From: Mumia xiangluensis
GTDB taxonomy: Bacteria > Actinomycetota > Actinomycetes > Propionibacteriales > Nocardioidaceae
Assembly: GCF_010994095.1 (NCBI RefSeq)
Contig: NZ_WJYO01000002.1
Coordinates: 620,001 to 684,000 of the forward strand
Length of the DNA stretch: 64,000 nucleotides
Reading direction: 5' to 3'
In this document: positions 53,928-61,459 of the stretch, in pieces
Numbering within the stretch: position 1 is the stretch's first letter
Layout of the letters: each line of letters starts with the position of its first letter
Made by a program: the position numbers and the translations under genes
The notes under the pieces: generated by a model
Told to the model about the DNA's origin: nothing
Seen by the model: the letters and a program-made list of their open reading frames with translations, nothing else
Database searches by the model: none

Positions 53928-54593
53928 ATGTCTTCCCCGCCGTCGCACCCCCTGCCCGCGGACGAGATCCTCGTCGCGCAGCTGCTCGCGGGCGACGAGG
54001 CGGCCTTCACCCTCGTCGTGGACGGATGGTCGCCCGGGATGCGCCGCGTCGCGCGCACGTTCGTGACCTCCGACGCCTCGGCCGTCGAGGTGGTCCAGGA
54101 CGCGTGGCTCGCCGTCGTCACGTCGCTGCCCGGCTTCGAAGGGCGCTGCCGCCTGCGGACCTGGGTCTACCGGATCCTGGTGAACGCGGCGCGACGTCGC
54201 GCCAGCCAGGAGGGCCGCATCCTGCCGATGGGCAGTCTCGAGGGCGAGGACGCCGGCCCCGTGGTCGGCGCCGCACGCTTCCAGGGGCCCGAAGACCCGT
54301 ACCCCGGCCACTGGCGCGCCTTCCCGGACGAGTGGCCGGAGCAGGCGCTGGCGTCGGCCGAGCTTCGCGACGTGGTCCAGGAGGCGGTCGCTCGGCTGCC
54401 GCACCGTCAGCGGGTGGTCATCACGCTGCGCGACATCGAGAGCTGCGACAGCGCCGAGGTCTGCGACCTCCTCGACATCACCCCTGGCCACCAGCGCGTG
54501 CTCCTGCACCGCGCACGCGCATCCGTGCGTGACGAGGTCGCGGCATACTTCGAAGGAGGAGGTGGCTCCGATGCGCATCGATCAGTGCCGTGA
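53928..54593 (+). CDS. ECF-type RNA polymerase sigma factor
   Basis: The 221-aa protein has region 2 (LLAGDEAAFTLVVDGWSPGMRRVARTFV, then AVEVVQDAWLAVVTSLPGFEGRCRLRTWVYRIL) and region 4 (QEAVARLPHRQRVVITLRDIESCDSAEVCDLLDI followed by HRARASVRDE). A 60-residue linker separates them. The ATG at 53928 has GAGG 6 nt upstream and a TAGGGT box 10 nt away. A zinc anti-sigma factor gene overlaps its end by 23 nt, so it is the probable regulatory partner. Confidence 0.92.
   Translation: MSSPPSHPLPADEILVAQLLAGDEAAFTLVVDGWSPGMRRVARTFVTSDASAVEVVQDAWLAVVTSLPGFEGRCRLRTWVYRILVNAARRRASQEGRILPMGSLEGEDAGPVVGAARFQGPEDPYPGHWRAFPDEWPEQALASAELRDVVQEAVARLPHRQRVVITLRDIESCDSAEVCDLLDITPGHQRVLLHRARASVRDEVAAYFEGGGGSDAHRSVP
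54554..54562 (+). promoter_or_regulatory. Strong Shine-Dalgarno of the anti-sigma factor gene
   Basis: AGGAGGAGG, 8 nt before the ATG at 54571, lies inside the sigma factor gene and decides the start over an ATG 14 codons upstream. Confidence 0.65.
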
Positions 54594-54813
54594 CGTCGTC
54601 GAGCTCGCGACCGCGTACCTCGAGGACGCACTGCCGCCCGAGGAGGCCCGCGCCGTCGAGGCGCACCTGGCGGGCTGCCCCGGCTGCACGACCTACGTGG
54701 ACCAGATGCGCCGGACGGTCCGCGAGCTCGGCAGCCTCGAGGACGACCCGCTGCCCGCCGAGGTGCGCACCGCCCTTCTCGAGGCCCTGAGAGATCGCCG
54801 CCGGACGACCTGA
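54571..54813 (+). CDS. Zinc-finger anti-sigma factor
   Basis: The 80-aa protein has the putative zinc-finger of ZAS anti-sigma factors: C6 in RIDQC, then EAHLAGCPGC giving the H-x3-C-x2-C motif at about 32-39. It has no membrane segment, so it is a soluble, minimal ZAS protein that may sense redox state. Its start lies 23 nt inside the sigma gene behind a strong RBS, which fits co-translation and equal stoichiometry. Confidence 0.9.
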   Translation: MRIDQCRDVVELATAYLEDALPPEEARAVEAHLAGCPGCTTYVDQMRRTVRELGSLEDDPLPAEVRTALLEALRDRRRTT

Positions 54814-54986
54814 GATCGGGCGAATTTACCCGAATGTCACTCGCAGATAACGCCGACGCCGACCGGGGCGCCTAGTGTCGGTGGTGTCGGATCGAGATCA
54901 CGCATCCACGAACCGGCACTCACAACGCGGCGCCTGGCCCGCTTGGCAGGGAAGGCGGACCAGGCGTCGCGTCGGCCGTTCTCCTC

Positions 54987-54991
54987 GGAGG
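54987..54991 (+). promoter_or_regulatory. Shine-Dalgarno GGAGG of the 58-aa gene
   Basis: GGAGG with 6-nt spacing to the ATG at 54998, the basis for choosing this start. Confidence 0.5.
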
Positions 54992-54997
54992 TTCGCG

Positions 54998-55174
54998 ATG
55001 AGTCCCCTCAATCTCGCCTGGCAGGTGGCCGCCTCAGGCCTCGCACGTTTCGCTTCCACCGACGTCTCCCGTGCCAACGCGCTCGGCTCCGCCAACGAGC
55101 TGGCCGCCGCGCGTCGGGAGCGCGAAGAGATCAGCGCGATGCTCGCAGCACGCGCGCTCCCCGACCTGAGCTGA
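54998..55174 (+). CDS. Small protein, 58 aa, unknown
   Basis: The frame encodes MSPLNLAWQVAASGLARFAS, then a helical segment rich in Ala, Arg and Glu (NELAAARREREEISAMLAAR) and ends PDLS. The N-terminal half is weakly amphipathic, the second half a charged helix. No family is recognised. A GGAGG site and a TAGTGT box near 54872 support expression. A long hairpin follows at 55197. It comes 184 nt after the anti-sigma gene, so it could be a target of that sigma factor. Confidence 0.5.
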   Translation: MSPLNLAWQVAASGLARFASTDVSRANALGSANELAAARREREEISAMLAARALPDLS

Positions 55175-55196
55175 CCCGTTCCCAGTACCAGCAGCG

Positions 55197-55286
55197 CCGT
55201 TTGCCACGCCCACCACGCAAACGCCTGCCGTGCACCGGATATTCGCGGTGCACGGCAGGCGTTTGCGGTGGGAGCGTGGCAAACGG
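55197..55286. terminator. Long two-part hairpin between the 58-aa gene and nei
   Basis: Outer arms 55197-55209 and 55274-55286 pair over 13 bp; after a 6-nt internal loop, inner arms 55216-55236 and 55247-55267 pair perfectly over 21 bp around a 10-nt loop. It lies between convergent genes and probably ends both transcripts. Confidence 0.7.
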
Positions 55287-55298
55287 GCCGGCCAGCGA

Positions 55299-56168
55299 TC
55301 AGCCGCGCACGGGCGTACGACGTCGGCTCCGCGGCTGGCACCGCGGGCACCAGAACAGGTTGCGGCCCGCCACGACCTCCGTACGCACCGGGGTCTCGCA
55401 CACCAGGCACGGCTGATGCGTGCGCCGGTAGACGTAGACCTCTCCCCCGTGGTCGTCCTTGCGTGCCGGCCGACCCATCGCCTCGGGCTCGTGCTCCGGA
55501 CGCACGGTGTCGATCCGGTTGTGCAGGACCCCGTACGCCATGAGTCCGACGAGATCGCCCCAGACCGCGTCCCACTCCGCGCGGCGGAGGAACCGCCCCT
55601 CCATGAACGGGTCGAGCTGGTGCCGGAACAGGATCTCGGCACGGTAGACGTTGCCGACACCAGCGAGGACCGCCTGATCCATCAGCAGAGCGGCGATCGA
55701 GACGCGTGAGCGGTTGATGCGCCGCCACGCGCGGTCAGGATCGGCGTCGTCGCGAAGCGGGTCGGGCCCGAGCCTGGCGACGTACGCGGCCTGCTCCTCC
55801 GGTGTCAGCAGCGTGCACACGGTCGCGCCTCGCAAGTCTGCCCAGGACCGCGCCGACTCGAGACGCCACCGCACCTGGCCGACGACCGGTCGGGCACCGA
55901 GGTCTCCGACGCCGCCCGTGCCCGGCGGCGACTCGTGGACGGCGAGACCGCCGATCAGGCCGAGATGGATCCGCACCTGCTCCTCGACGCCGGCGAAGGC
56001 GACGAAGAGCTGCTTGCCGTACGCCTCGGCCTTCTCCATCAGCCGGCCGTTGATGCGTGCGGCGCCGTCGACGAACCGCCCCTGCGGGCTCGACGACCAC
56101 GTCGTGTCACCGGCGAAGGCAGCGTCGAGGTCGAGCGCCAGACGGTGGAGCGTGTGCCCCTCGGGCAC
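55299..56168 (-). CDS. nei: Fpg/Nei family DNA glycosylase (Nei2-like)
   Basis: The enzyme removes oxidised bases and cuts the abasic site. The 289-aa protein begins MPEGHTLHRLA, giving the catalytic proline 2 and glutamate 3. It has K residues in the helix-two-turn-helix region (DQAVLAGVGNVYRAEILFRHQLDP) and a C-terminal zinc finger CLVCETPV...CPRCQP. It starts 3 nt after the rpiB stop, so the pair is an operon. The neighbours match M. tuberculosis Rv2464c-Rv2466c. Confidence 0.94.
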   Translation of the reverse strand: MPEGHTLHRLALDLDAAFAGDTTWSSSPQGRFVDGAARINGRLMEKAEAYGKQLFVAFAGVEEQVRIHLGLIGGLAVHESPPGTGGVGDLGARPVVGQVRWRLESARSWADLRGATVCTLLTPEEQAAYVARLGPDPLRDDADPDRAWRRINRSRVSIAALLMDQAVLAGVGNVYRAEILFRHQLDPFMEGRFLRRAEWDAVWGDLVGLMAYGVLHNRIDTVRPEHEPEAMGRPARKDDHGGEVYVYRRTHQPCLVCETPVRTEVVAGRNLFWCPRCQPRSRRRTPVRG

Positions 56169-56171
56169 GGG

Positions 56172-56648
56172 TCAGGCGTCCCCGCCGCGCTCGGCGGCGC
56201 TGCGTGAGCCTTCGTACGCGGTCAGCAGGTCGATGCGCCGGGCGTGACGCTCGTCGCCGCTGAACGGGGTCGCCAGGAACGTCTCGGCGAGCAGTGTGGC
56301 CTCGTCGATGGTGTGCATGCGGGCGCCGATCGCGACGACGTTCGCGTCGTTGTGCTGGCGCGACAGCGTCGCCGTCTCGACGGACCAGGCCAGCGCTGCC
56401 CGGACGCCGTCGACCTTGTTGGCCGCGATCTGCTCGCCGTTGCCCGAGCCGCCGATGACGATGCCCAGGCTGCCGGGGTCGGCGACGACGGCCTCGCCGG
56501 TCGCGATGCAGAACGGCGGGTAGTCGTCGAGCGCGTCGTACTCGGCGGGGCCGTGGTCGACGACGTCGTGTCCCTGCCCGCGCAGGTGGGTGACGAGGTG
56601 GTTCTTGAGCTCGAAGCCGGCGTGGTCGCAACCGATGTGAACGCGCAT
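56172..56648 (-). CDS. rpiB: Ribose-5-phosphate isomerase B
   Basis: RpiB interconverts ribose 5-phosphate and ribulose 5-phosphate. The 158-aa protein shows IGCDHAGFELKNHL at 5-18, the phosphate-binding GGSGNGEQIAANKV and ARMHTIDEA. The catalytic base is likely a glutamate in GNGEQIAANK, as in mycobacterial RpiB, not the cysteine of enteric enzymes. GAGACT ends 6 nt before the ATG. Followed by nei with a 3-nt gap. Confidence 0.96.
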   Translation of the reverse strand: MRVHIGCDHAGFELKNHLVTHLRGQGHDVVDHGPAEYDALDDYPPFCIATGEAVVADPGSLGIVIGGSGNGEQIAANKVDGVRAALAWSVETATLSRQHNDANVVAIGARMHTIDEATLLAETFLATPFSGDERHARRIDLLTAYEGSRSAAERGGDA

Positions 56649-56654
56649 GCGCTC

Positions 56655-56660
56655 AGTCTC
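56655..56660 (-). promoter_or_regulatory. -10-like box (GAGACT) of rpiB
   Basis: GAGACT followed by 6 nt and the ATG at 56648; a one-base deviation from TANNNT. Confidence 0.35.
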
Positions 56661-56697
56661 TCAGCACTCGGTCCCGCGACGATCAACCGCTCCAGGC

Positions 56698-57600
56698 TCA
56701 GCCGCCCGATGACGAGGCGAGGTCGTGCAGGGTGCCCGCCACCAGCCGGACGGCCGAGCGCGACGCGTCGAACTCCCAGGGCCGGCGCCAGAACCCGTGC
56801 GTCATCCCGAGCGCCCGCCACGCGACGGTGGGGACTCCGGCCTCGGCGAGCCGTGCGGCGTACGCCTCACCCTCGTCGCGCAGCAGGTCGTGCTCGGCGG
56901 TGATCACGAGCGCAGGCGGGAGGCCTCCGAGGTCGGCTGCCCGCAGCGGGGAAACCTCCGGGTGGGTCTTGAGCTCCTCGCTGGGGGCGTACTGGTCCCA
57001 GTACCAGTCCATGTCGGCAGTCACGAAGCCGTTCGCGGCGACGCCCTCCTCCCGGCGGGACTCGGTGTCGGCCAGCGCGTCCACAGGTGGGTAGACCAGC
57101 ACCTGGTACGCGAGCGCGCCGCGGTCGCGCAGGCAGAGCCCGGCGACCAGGTTCGCGCCCGAGGAGTCGCCGAGCCCCGCGACGAGCGAGGTGTCGAGCG
57201 CATGCTCGTCGCCGTGCTCGCGCAGCCACGCCAGCGCCGTTGCGACGTCGTCGAGCGGTGCGGGGTACGGGTCCTCCGGGGCGCGCCGGTAGTCCACGGA
57301 CAGGAGCGCCCAGCCGGTCGCGTTCGCGAGGTAGCGGCAGAACGCGTCGTGGGTCTCCAGGTCGTGGAAGACCCACCCGCCGCCGTGCACGTAGAGAAGG
57401 ACGGGTGCGTCCTCCTCAGGCCGGTAGAGGCGCACGGGAACGCCGTCGGCGTCCAGGTCAGCGACATGGGCGACGTCGATGCGGATCGTGTCGGCGAGCG
57501 CGGCCTCTCGGTCCGCCGCGCGCTCCGCAGCCACGTCGGACGCGGCGACAGAGGTGGCGTCGTCGGGAGGGATCGCGGCACGGGCCTGAGGATGCAGCAT
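56698..57600 (-). CDS. Alpha/beta hydrolase of the hormone-sensitive lipase type
   Basis: The 300-aa esterase has the oxyanion motif HGGGW (LLYVHGGGWVFHD), the nucleophile elbow GDSSGANL and a C-terminal aspartate and histidine in ITAEHDLLRDEGE and MTHGFW. These define the HSL/carboxylesterase branch. The substrate is unknown. TAGCAT ends exactly 6 nt before the ATG. It sits between rpiB and the DsbA gene. Confidence 0.9.
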   Translation of the reverse strand: MLHPQARAAIPPDDATSVAASDVAAERAADREAALADTIRIDVAHVADLDADGVPVRLYRPEEDAPVLLYVHGGGWVFHDLETHDAFCRYLANATGWALLSVDYRRAPEDPYPAPLDDVATALAWLREHGDEHALDTSLVAGLGDSSGANLVAGLCLRDRGALAYQVLVYPPVDALADTESRREEGVAANGFVTADMDWYWDQYAPSEELKTHPEVSPLRAADLGGLPPALVITAEHDLLRDEGEAYAARLAEAGVPTVAWRALGMTHGFWRRPWEFDASRSAVRLVAGTLHDLASSSGG

Positions 57601-57606
57601 GCCGCG

Positions 57607-57612
57607 ATGCTA
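57607..57612 (-). promoter_or_regulatory. -10 box (TAGCAT) of the HSL-type esterase gene, leaderless
   Basis: TAGCAT followed by 6 nt and the ATG at 57600. Confidence 0.5.
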
Positions 57613-57660
57613 GCGCTGCTGCCCCGCCCCACGCCCCGCTGGTTCAGCACGCCCCACCAC

Positions 57661-57829
57661 CGCTGGTCGAGTAGCGCGGAGCGCTGGCGGAGCGCGTATC
57701 GAGACCGGTCTCGATACGGCCTCGCCCAGCGGCTCGGCCTACTCGACCACCGGGGTGGAGGCGCGGTTCGGCCTACTCGACCACCGGGGTGGAGGCGCGG
57801 TTCGGCCTACTCGACCACCGGGGTGTGCG
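57661..57829. repeat. Palindromic interspersed repeat with 34-nt tandem units (copy 2)
   Basis: CGCTGGTCGAGTAGCG...GTATCGAGACC (57661-57706) is followed at once by its inverted form (57707-57752), so the centre TATCGAGACCGGTCTCGATA is a perfect 20-bp palindrome. Tandem 34-nt units with core GGCCTACTCGACCACCGGGG occupy 57734-57767 and 57768-57801, with a partial third to 57829. Lies between the esterase start and the DsbA stop; same plan as copy 1 near clpX. Confidence 0.85.
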
Positions 57830-57834
57830 CGTGC

Positions 57835-58440
57835 TCAGTCGAAGATCGGCTCGCGCGTACGCGTCCGCTTGATCTCGAAGAAGCCATCCGTCTCGGCGAC
57901 CAGCAGGCAGCCGTCCCAGAGCCGTCCGGCGGCCTCTCCCTTCGGAGCGGGGCTGACGACAGGTCCGAAGAACGCGATGTCGTCGATGGCGATGACCGGG
58001 GTCCCGACGTCGGTGCCGACCAGGTCCATCGCGCGCTGGTGCGACGCGCGCAGCGCCTCGTCGAACGCGTCGGAGTCCCCCGCCTCGATCAGCTCCGGCT
58101 CGAGGCCGACCTCGGCCAGCGCCTCCGCGAGGACGGTCGTGTCGAGATCGCGACCGCCGGGGTGCACGCGCGTCCCGATCGCGGTGTAGAGGTCGCGCAG
58201 GACCGCCTCACCGTGCTTCTGCGCGGCCGCGGTAGCAACGCGGACCGGCGCCCAGCCGCGTGCGAGCAGGTCGCGGTAGAACTCCGGAAGGTCCTCGGCG
58301 TCCTCGTTGAGGACGGACAGGCTCATCACGTGGAAGCGGACCTCCACGTCGCGCACCTGCTCGACCTCGAGCAGCCATCGCGACGTCATCCAGGCCCACG
58401 GGCACAGCGGATCGAACCACATGTCGACGGTCTTGGACAT
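57835..58440 (-). CDS. DsbA family protein, mycothiol-dependent nitroreductase type
   Basis: The 201-aa thioredoxin-fold protein has DPLCPWAW at 10-17, so the active site is C-P-W-A with a single cysteine rather than CxxC, as in M. tuberculosis Rv2466c, which uses mycothiol as reductant. [13 protein letters not shown] holds the cis-proline. The gene order nei-rpiB-dsbA-pepN is that of Rv2464c-Rv2467. GAGAGG lies upstream of the ATG. Function in oxidative stress is inferred from that relative. Confidence 0.88.
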   Translation of the reverse strand: MSKTVDMWFDPLCPWAWMTSRWLLEVEQVRDVEVRFHVMSLSVLNEDAEDLPEFYRDLLARGWAPVRVATAAAQKHGEAVLRDLYTAIGTRVHPGGRDLDTTVLAEALAEVGLEPELIEAGDSDAFDEALRASHQRAMDLVGTDVGTPVIAIDDIAFFGPVVSPAPKGEAAGRLWDGCLLVAETDGFFEIKRTRTREPIFD

Positions 58441-58499
58441 GCTTCACCTCTCGGTCGGGGGGCCGGCGGGGACGCCGGCGGAGCAGAAGCCTTCTTCAG

Positions 58500-59639
58500 T
58501 CACAACACCGGTCTACCGGCGTGCATTTCCTCGACGAGGGAGAAGGCCACGGGCTGGAGGTCGCCACCGTGTCGCCGTGCGACCTCGCGCTGTCGTTGGT
58601 ACGAGGCGCCGCCGGTCAGGATCGACTCGACGTCGGCCAGCTCGGCCGTGCACCCGAGGCGCTCCGCGGTCGGGGCGAGGACCTCAAGCAACCGGCGTAC
58701 GTCGGTCGTGACGAGCTCCTCGTCACCGGCGGCGTTGAGGATGAGGATCGCGTCCATCCCGTAGCGCGCCGAGCGCCACTTGTTCTCCTGCAGGAACCAC
58801 TGGGGCAGGTCGGGCAGGTCCCGGCCGGCGTCGAGCTCGGTGGAGAAGTGGTCGACGAGGCACTGCGTGAGCGCAGCGATCGCGAGCAGCTCGCTCAGCG
58901 TCGGCGTACCGTCGCAGATCCTCACCTCCAGGGTCCCGAACCGTGGCGACGGCCGGATGTCCCAGCGGACCTCGCTGAAGTCGTCGATGACGCCGGTGTG
59001 GAGCATGTCGTCGGTGTAGCGCTCCAGGTCCGCCCACTCGTCGAGCCGGAAAGGCAGCCCCGCGGTCGGGAGCTGCTGGAACATGAGCGCGCGGTTCGAC
59101 GCGTACCCGGTGTCCTTCGCGCCCCAGAACGGTGACGACGCCGACAGAGCCTGCAGGTGGCCGAAGTACGCGAGGACCGCCCGCATGATCGGGAGCACCT
59201 TGGCGCGGTCCTCGATCCCGACGTGCACGTGGACGCCGTAGATGAGCATCTGGCGCCCCCACCACTGGGTGCGGTCGATGAGCGTGTTGTAGCGCTCCTT
59301 GTCCGTGACCTTCTGGTGGTCCCACTGGGCGAACGGGTGCGTGCCTGCGCACATCAGCTCGACGCGCAGGGGCCCGGTGACGTCGCGGACCACGTCGATG
59401 TTGCGACGCAGGTCGCGGCCGGCGTCGGCGACCCGCTCGTGCACGCCGGACACGATCTCGACGGTGTTGAGCAGCAGCTCCTGGTGCACGTGGGGGTGCG
59501 GGGAGCCGTCAGGTCCGGCGAGGGCGTCGAGGACCGTCCGCGCAACCTGGCGGAGGTCACCCGTGTCGGCGTCGACGAGTGCGAGCTCCCACTCGATGCC
59601 GATCGTCGAGCGCCGAGACTGCGCGAAGGGCAGGGACAT
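58500..59639 (-). CDS. YbdK-type carboxylate-amine ligase (glutamate--cysteine ligase family)
   Basis: The 379-aa protein begins MSLPFAQSRRSTIGIEWELALVD and carries the GCS2 motifs HQELLLNTVEIVSG, YGVHVHVGIEDR and FGTLEVRICDGTPTLSE. Family members couple an amine to a carboxylate using ATP; some make gamma-glutamylcysteine. As actinobacteria use mycothiol, a different product is likely. The ATG at 59639 follows CAGGAT by 6 nt; the longer frame upstream overlaps the next gene. Confidence 0.88.
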   Translation of the reverse strand: MSLPFAQSRRSTIGIEWELALVDADTGDLRQVARTVLDALAGPDGSPHPHVHQELLLNTVEIVSGVHERVADAGRDLRRNIDVVRDVTGPLRVELMCAGTHPFAQWDHQKVTDKERYNTLIDRTQWWGRQMLIYGVHVHVGIEDRAKVLPIMRAVLAYFGHLQALSASSPFWGAKDTGYASNRALMFQQLPTAGLPFRLDEWADLERYTDDMLHTGVIDDFSEVRWDIRPSPRFGTLEVRICDGTPTLSELLAIAALTQCLVDHFSTELDAGRDLPDLPQWFLQENKWRSARYGMDAILILNAAGDEELVTTDVRRLLEVLAPTAERLGCTAELADVESILTGGASYQRQREVARRHGGDLQPVAFSLVEEMHAGRPVL

Positions 59640-59662
59640 GGTCCCATCCTGCCGGGTGACCC

Positions 59663-60112
59663 TCAGGAGCGCTGTGAGGGCTCCCAAGGCGCGGGGCGTA
59701 CGACGGCGACCCACACCGCGAAGGCGAGGAGGGCGACGCCGACCAGGATGTCGACGACCACGTGCGTCTGGCGCCACCACACCATGTCCGTCGCGCCCTC
59801 GACCGTGTAGTGACCGATGCCGATGAGCCCGCTGATCGAGTAGAACCCCAGCCCGACCGCGCACGCCGCCCGCCGGTGGCGGAAGAACGCGATCAGGCCG
59901 AGGACCCCGCACAGCGTGAAGACGAACCAGGACGCCGCGATCACTCCCGCGGACGGCGCCGGCGGGCCGTCCGGGCCGGGCTGCGGGTACGACGAGTAGT
60001 TCGCGACGTTGTCGATGTAGTGGATCACCGACACCACGAACGCGGCACCCACGAGTCCGAGGAGGACCCGGGTGCCGCGAGGGCGGGCGCGGGTGGTGAC
60101 GTCGGCGGGCAT
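59663..60112 (-). CDS. Four-helix membrane protein, 149 aa, unknown
   Basis: The protein has four hydrophobic helices (VLLGLVGAAFVVSVIHYID; AGVIAASWFVFTLCGVLGLIAFF; AACAVGLGFYSISGLIGIGHY; VVVDILVGVALLAFAVWVAVV) and conserved-looking His and Asn residues in the first helix and loop. I do not recognise the family. A TAACGT box ends exactly 6 nt before the ATG at 60112. It lies upstream of the ligase, 23 nt apart. Confidence 0.75.
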   Translation of the reverse strand: MPADVTTRARPRGTRVLLGLVGAAFVVSVIHYIDNVANYSSYPQPGPDGPPAPSAGVIAASWFVFTLCGVLGLIAFFRHRRAACAVGLGFYSISGLIGIGHYTVEGATDMVWWRQTHVVVDILVGVALLAFAVWVAVVRPAPWEPSQRS

Positions 60113-60118
60113 GGTCCG

Positions 60119-60124
60119 ACGTTA
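60119..60124 (-). promoter_or_regulatory. -10 box (TAACGT) of the four-helix protein gene, leaderless
   Basis: TAACGT followed by 6 nt and the ATG at 60112. Confidence 0.45.
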
Positions 60125-60145
60125 ACAACGTTCGCGCTGTGCGAA

Positions 60146-60589
60146 TCAAGCACCGAGGGAGTAGCGCAGGACGTACCTGTACCCCTCTTCGCTGTGGCCG
60201 TCGACCTCCGGCGTCCCTTCGCCGCGCAGCGTCTCCAGCCCGCCGGTCCCCATTCCCTCGACCACCTCGGCCGCGTCGGTGACGGTCATCGCGTCGTGCG
60301 AGGCACGGTGCAGGATCACGCAGGACCCCTCGTGCCCCCCGATGGATCCCGTGAACCGCTCGACCGCGAAGATCGGGGCGTCGCCGGGCTTGTAGGTCAT
60401 CAGGTACTGGACGACGCCCTCGCCCTCCATGTCCCCGGAGTAGGTGTAGGTGACGGTCGCGCGGGTGACGCCGCGGTCCGGGTAGTACACGCCGTTCATC
60501 TCGCTGCCGGTGCCGTCGATGTCCTCGACGACGGACTCCTCCCAGCTCGCCACCGTGAACGTTGCCTCTGCTGTCTTGTCGTAGCTCAT
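60146..60589 (-). CDS. DUF3224 domain protein
   Basis: The 147-aa protein is all beta strand: KTAEATFTVASWEESVV, then ATVTYTYSGDMEGEGVVQYLMTY, FAVERFTGSIGGHEGSCVILH and GLETLRGEGTPEVDGHSEEGYRYVLRYSL. This is the DUF3224 calycin-like barrel; the function is unknown. The ATG at 60589 is supported by TAGCGT 7 nt upstream. Divergent from an AraC regulator gene 66 nt away. Confidence 0.87.
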   Translation of the reverse strand: MSYDKTAEATFTVASWEESVVEDIDGTGSEMNGVYYPDRGVTRATVTYTYSGDMEGEGVVQYLMTYKPGDAPIFAVERFTGSIGGHEGSCVILHRASHDAMTVTDAAEVVEGMGTGGLETLRGEGTPEVDGHSEEGYRYVLRYSLGA

Positions 60590-60596
60590 GCCTGGG

Positions 60597-60602
60597 ACGC
60601 TA
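60597..60602 (-). promoter_or_regulatory. -10 box (TAGCGT) of the DUF3224 gene, leaderless
   Basis: TAGCGT followed by 7 nt and the ATG at 60589. Confidence 0.5.
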
Positions 60603-60643
60603 CGAGCGCCGCGCAGCACCGTCTTGAAGGAACGCGACGGCCC

Positions 60644-60649
60644 TAGGCT
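60644..60649 (+). promoter_or_regulatory. -10 box (TAGGCT) of the araC-type gene, leaderless
   Basis: TAGGCT followed by 6 nt and the GTG at 60656. The 66-bp divergent region holds both -10 boxes. Confidence 0.5.
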
Positions 60650-60655
60650 GGGACC

Positions 60656-61459
60656 GTGGGTGCACGACCGGAGGCCGAGCCGAGGGGCTATCCCGAGGCC
60701 ATCGTCGGGCGCGCGGAGCCGATCGACGTGCGCCGTATCGACGCGACGTCCCGCACGCCGGGAGTCGACTACCTCTGGCGGGTGCGTTGGGACGTCACCG
60801 AGCCGTACGAGCAGCGGGTCGTGCCGCAGCCGCGCCTCCACCTTGCCGCCGAGCAGGGGCGGCTGCTGGTGCACGGCGTGACGCGGCGCCCGTTCGTCCG
60901 TCGGCTGGTGGACCGCGGGCACGTGCTCGGCGCGTCGTTCACCCCTGGCGGGTTCCACGGCTACCTGCGCTCGTCCGTCGGCCGGCTGTCCGACGCCGAG
61001 GTGCCCGCCGGCGAGGTCCTCGGCCTGGACGACCGGCCGTACGCCGACCGCATCCTCGCCGCCGACGCGACCGACGACACGATCGTGGCGGCGCTGACGG
61101 ACTACCTCGAGGCGGTCGGGTACGACCCCGACCCGCGTGCCGGCGAGGTCGCGGAGCTGGTCGCCGCAGCCGAGCAGGACCGCACGCTGGTGCGCGCCGA
61201 CGCCCTGGCCGCCCTCGGCGGGATCAGCCTGCGCACGCTCCAGCGCGAGTTCGCGACGTACGTCGGCATCGGACCCAAGTGGGTCCTGCAGCGGTTCCGC
61301 CTGCTCGAAGCCGCGGCGGCCGCCCGCTCCGGCGACGACGTCGACTGGGCCGCCCTCGCTGCCGAGCTCGGCTTCAGCGACCAGGCCCACCTCGTACGAC
61401 GCTTCACCGAGGTCGTCGGCACCCCGCCGGCGACGTACGCCCGCGAGGTGGGCGGCTGA
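60656..61459 (+). CDS. AraC family transcriptional regulator
   Basis: The 267-aa protein has an N-terminal beta-rich sensor domain (about 1-140, DUF6597-like) and a C-terminal double helix-turn-helix (GGISLRTLQREFATYVGIGPKWVLQRFRL, then WAALAAELGFSDQAHLVRRFTEVVGTPPATYAR). The last block is the AraC signature. It is divergent from the DUF3224 gene and probably regulates it. The GTG is set by the TAGGCT box. Confidence 0.92.
   Translation: MGARPEAEPRGYPEAIVGRAEPIDVRRIDATSRTPGVDYLWRVRWDVTEPYEQRVVPQPRLHLAAEQGRLLVHGVTRRPFVRRLVDRGHVLGASFTPGGFHGYLRSSVGRLSDAEVPAGEVLGLDDRPYADRILAADATDDTIVAALTDYLEAVGYDPDPRAGEVAELVAAAEQDRTLVRADALAALGGISLRTLQREFATYVGIGPKWVLQRFRLLEAAAAARSGDDVDWAALAAELGFSDQAHLVRRFTEVVGTPPATYAREVGG

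Noticed and set aside
52635-54593. A 652-codon frame ending in the sigma factor
   Set aside because: The part before 53928 is antisense to the MFS gene; the sigma factor starts at the ATG at 53928 with an RBS.
57734-57829. Tandem 34-nt units as a CRISPR array
   Set aside because: Same reason: units touch each other with no spacers.
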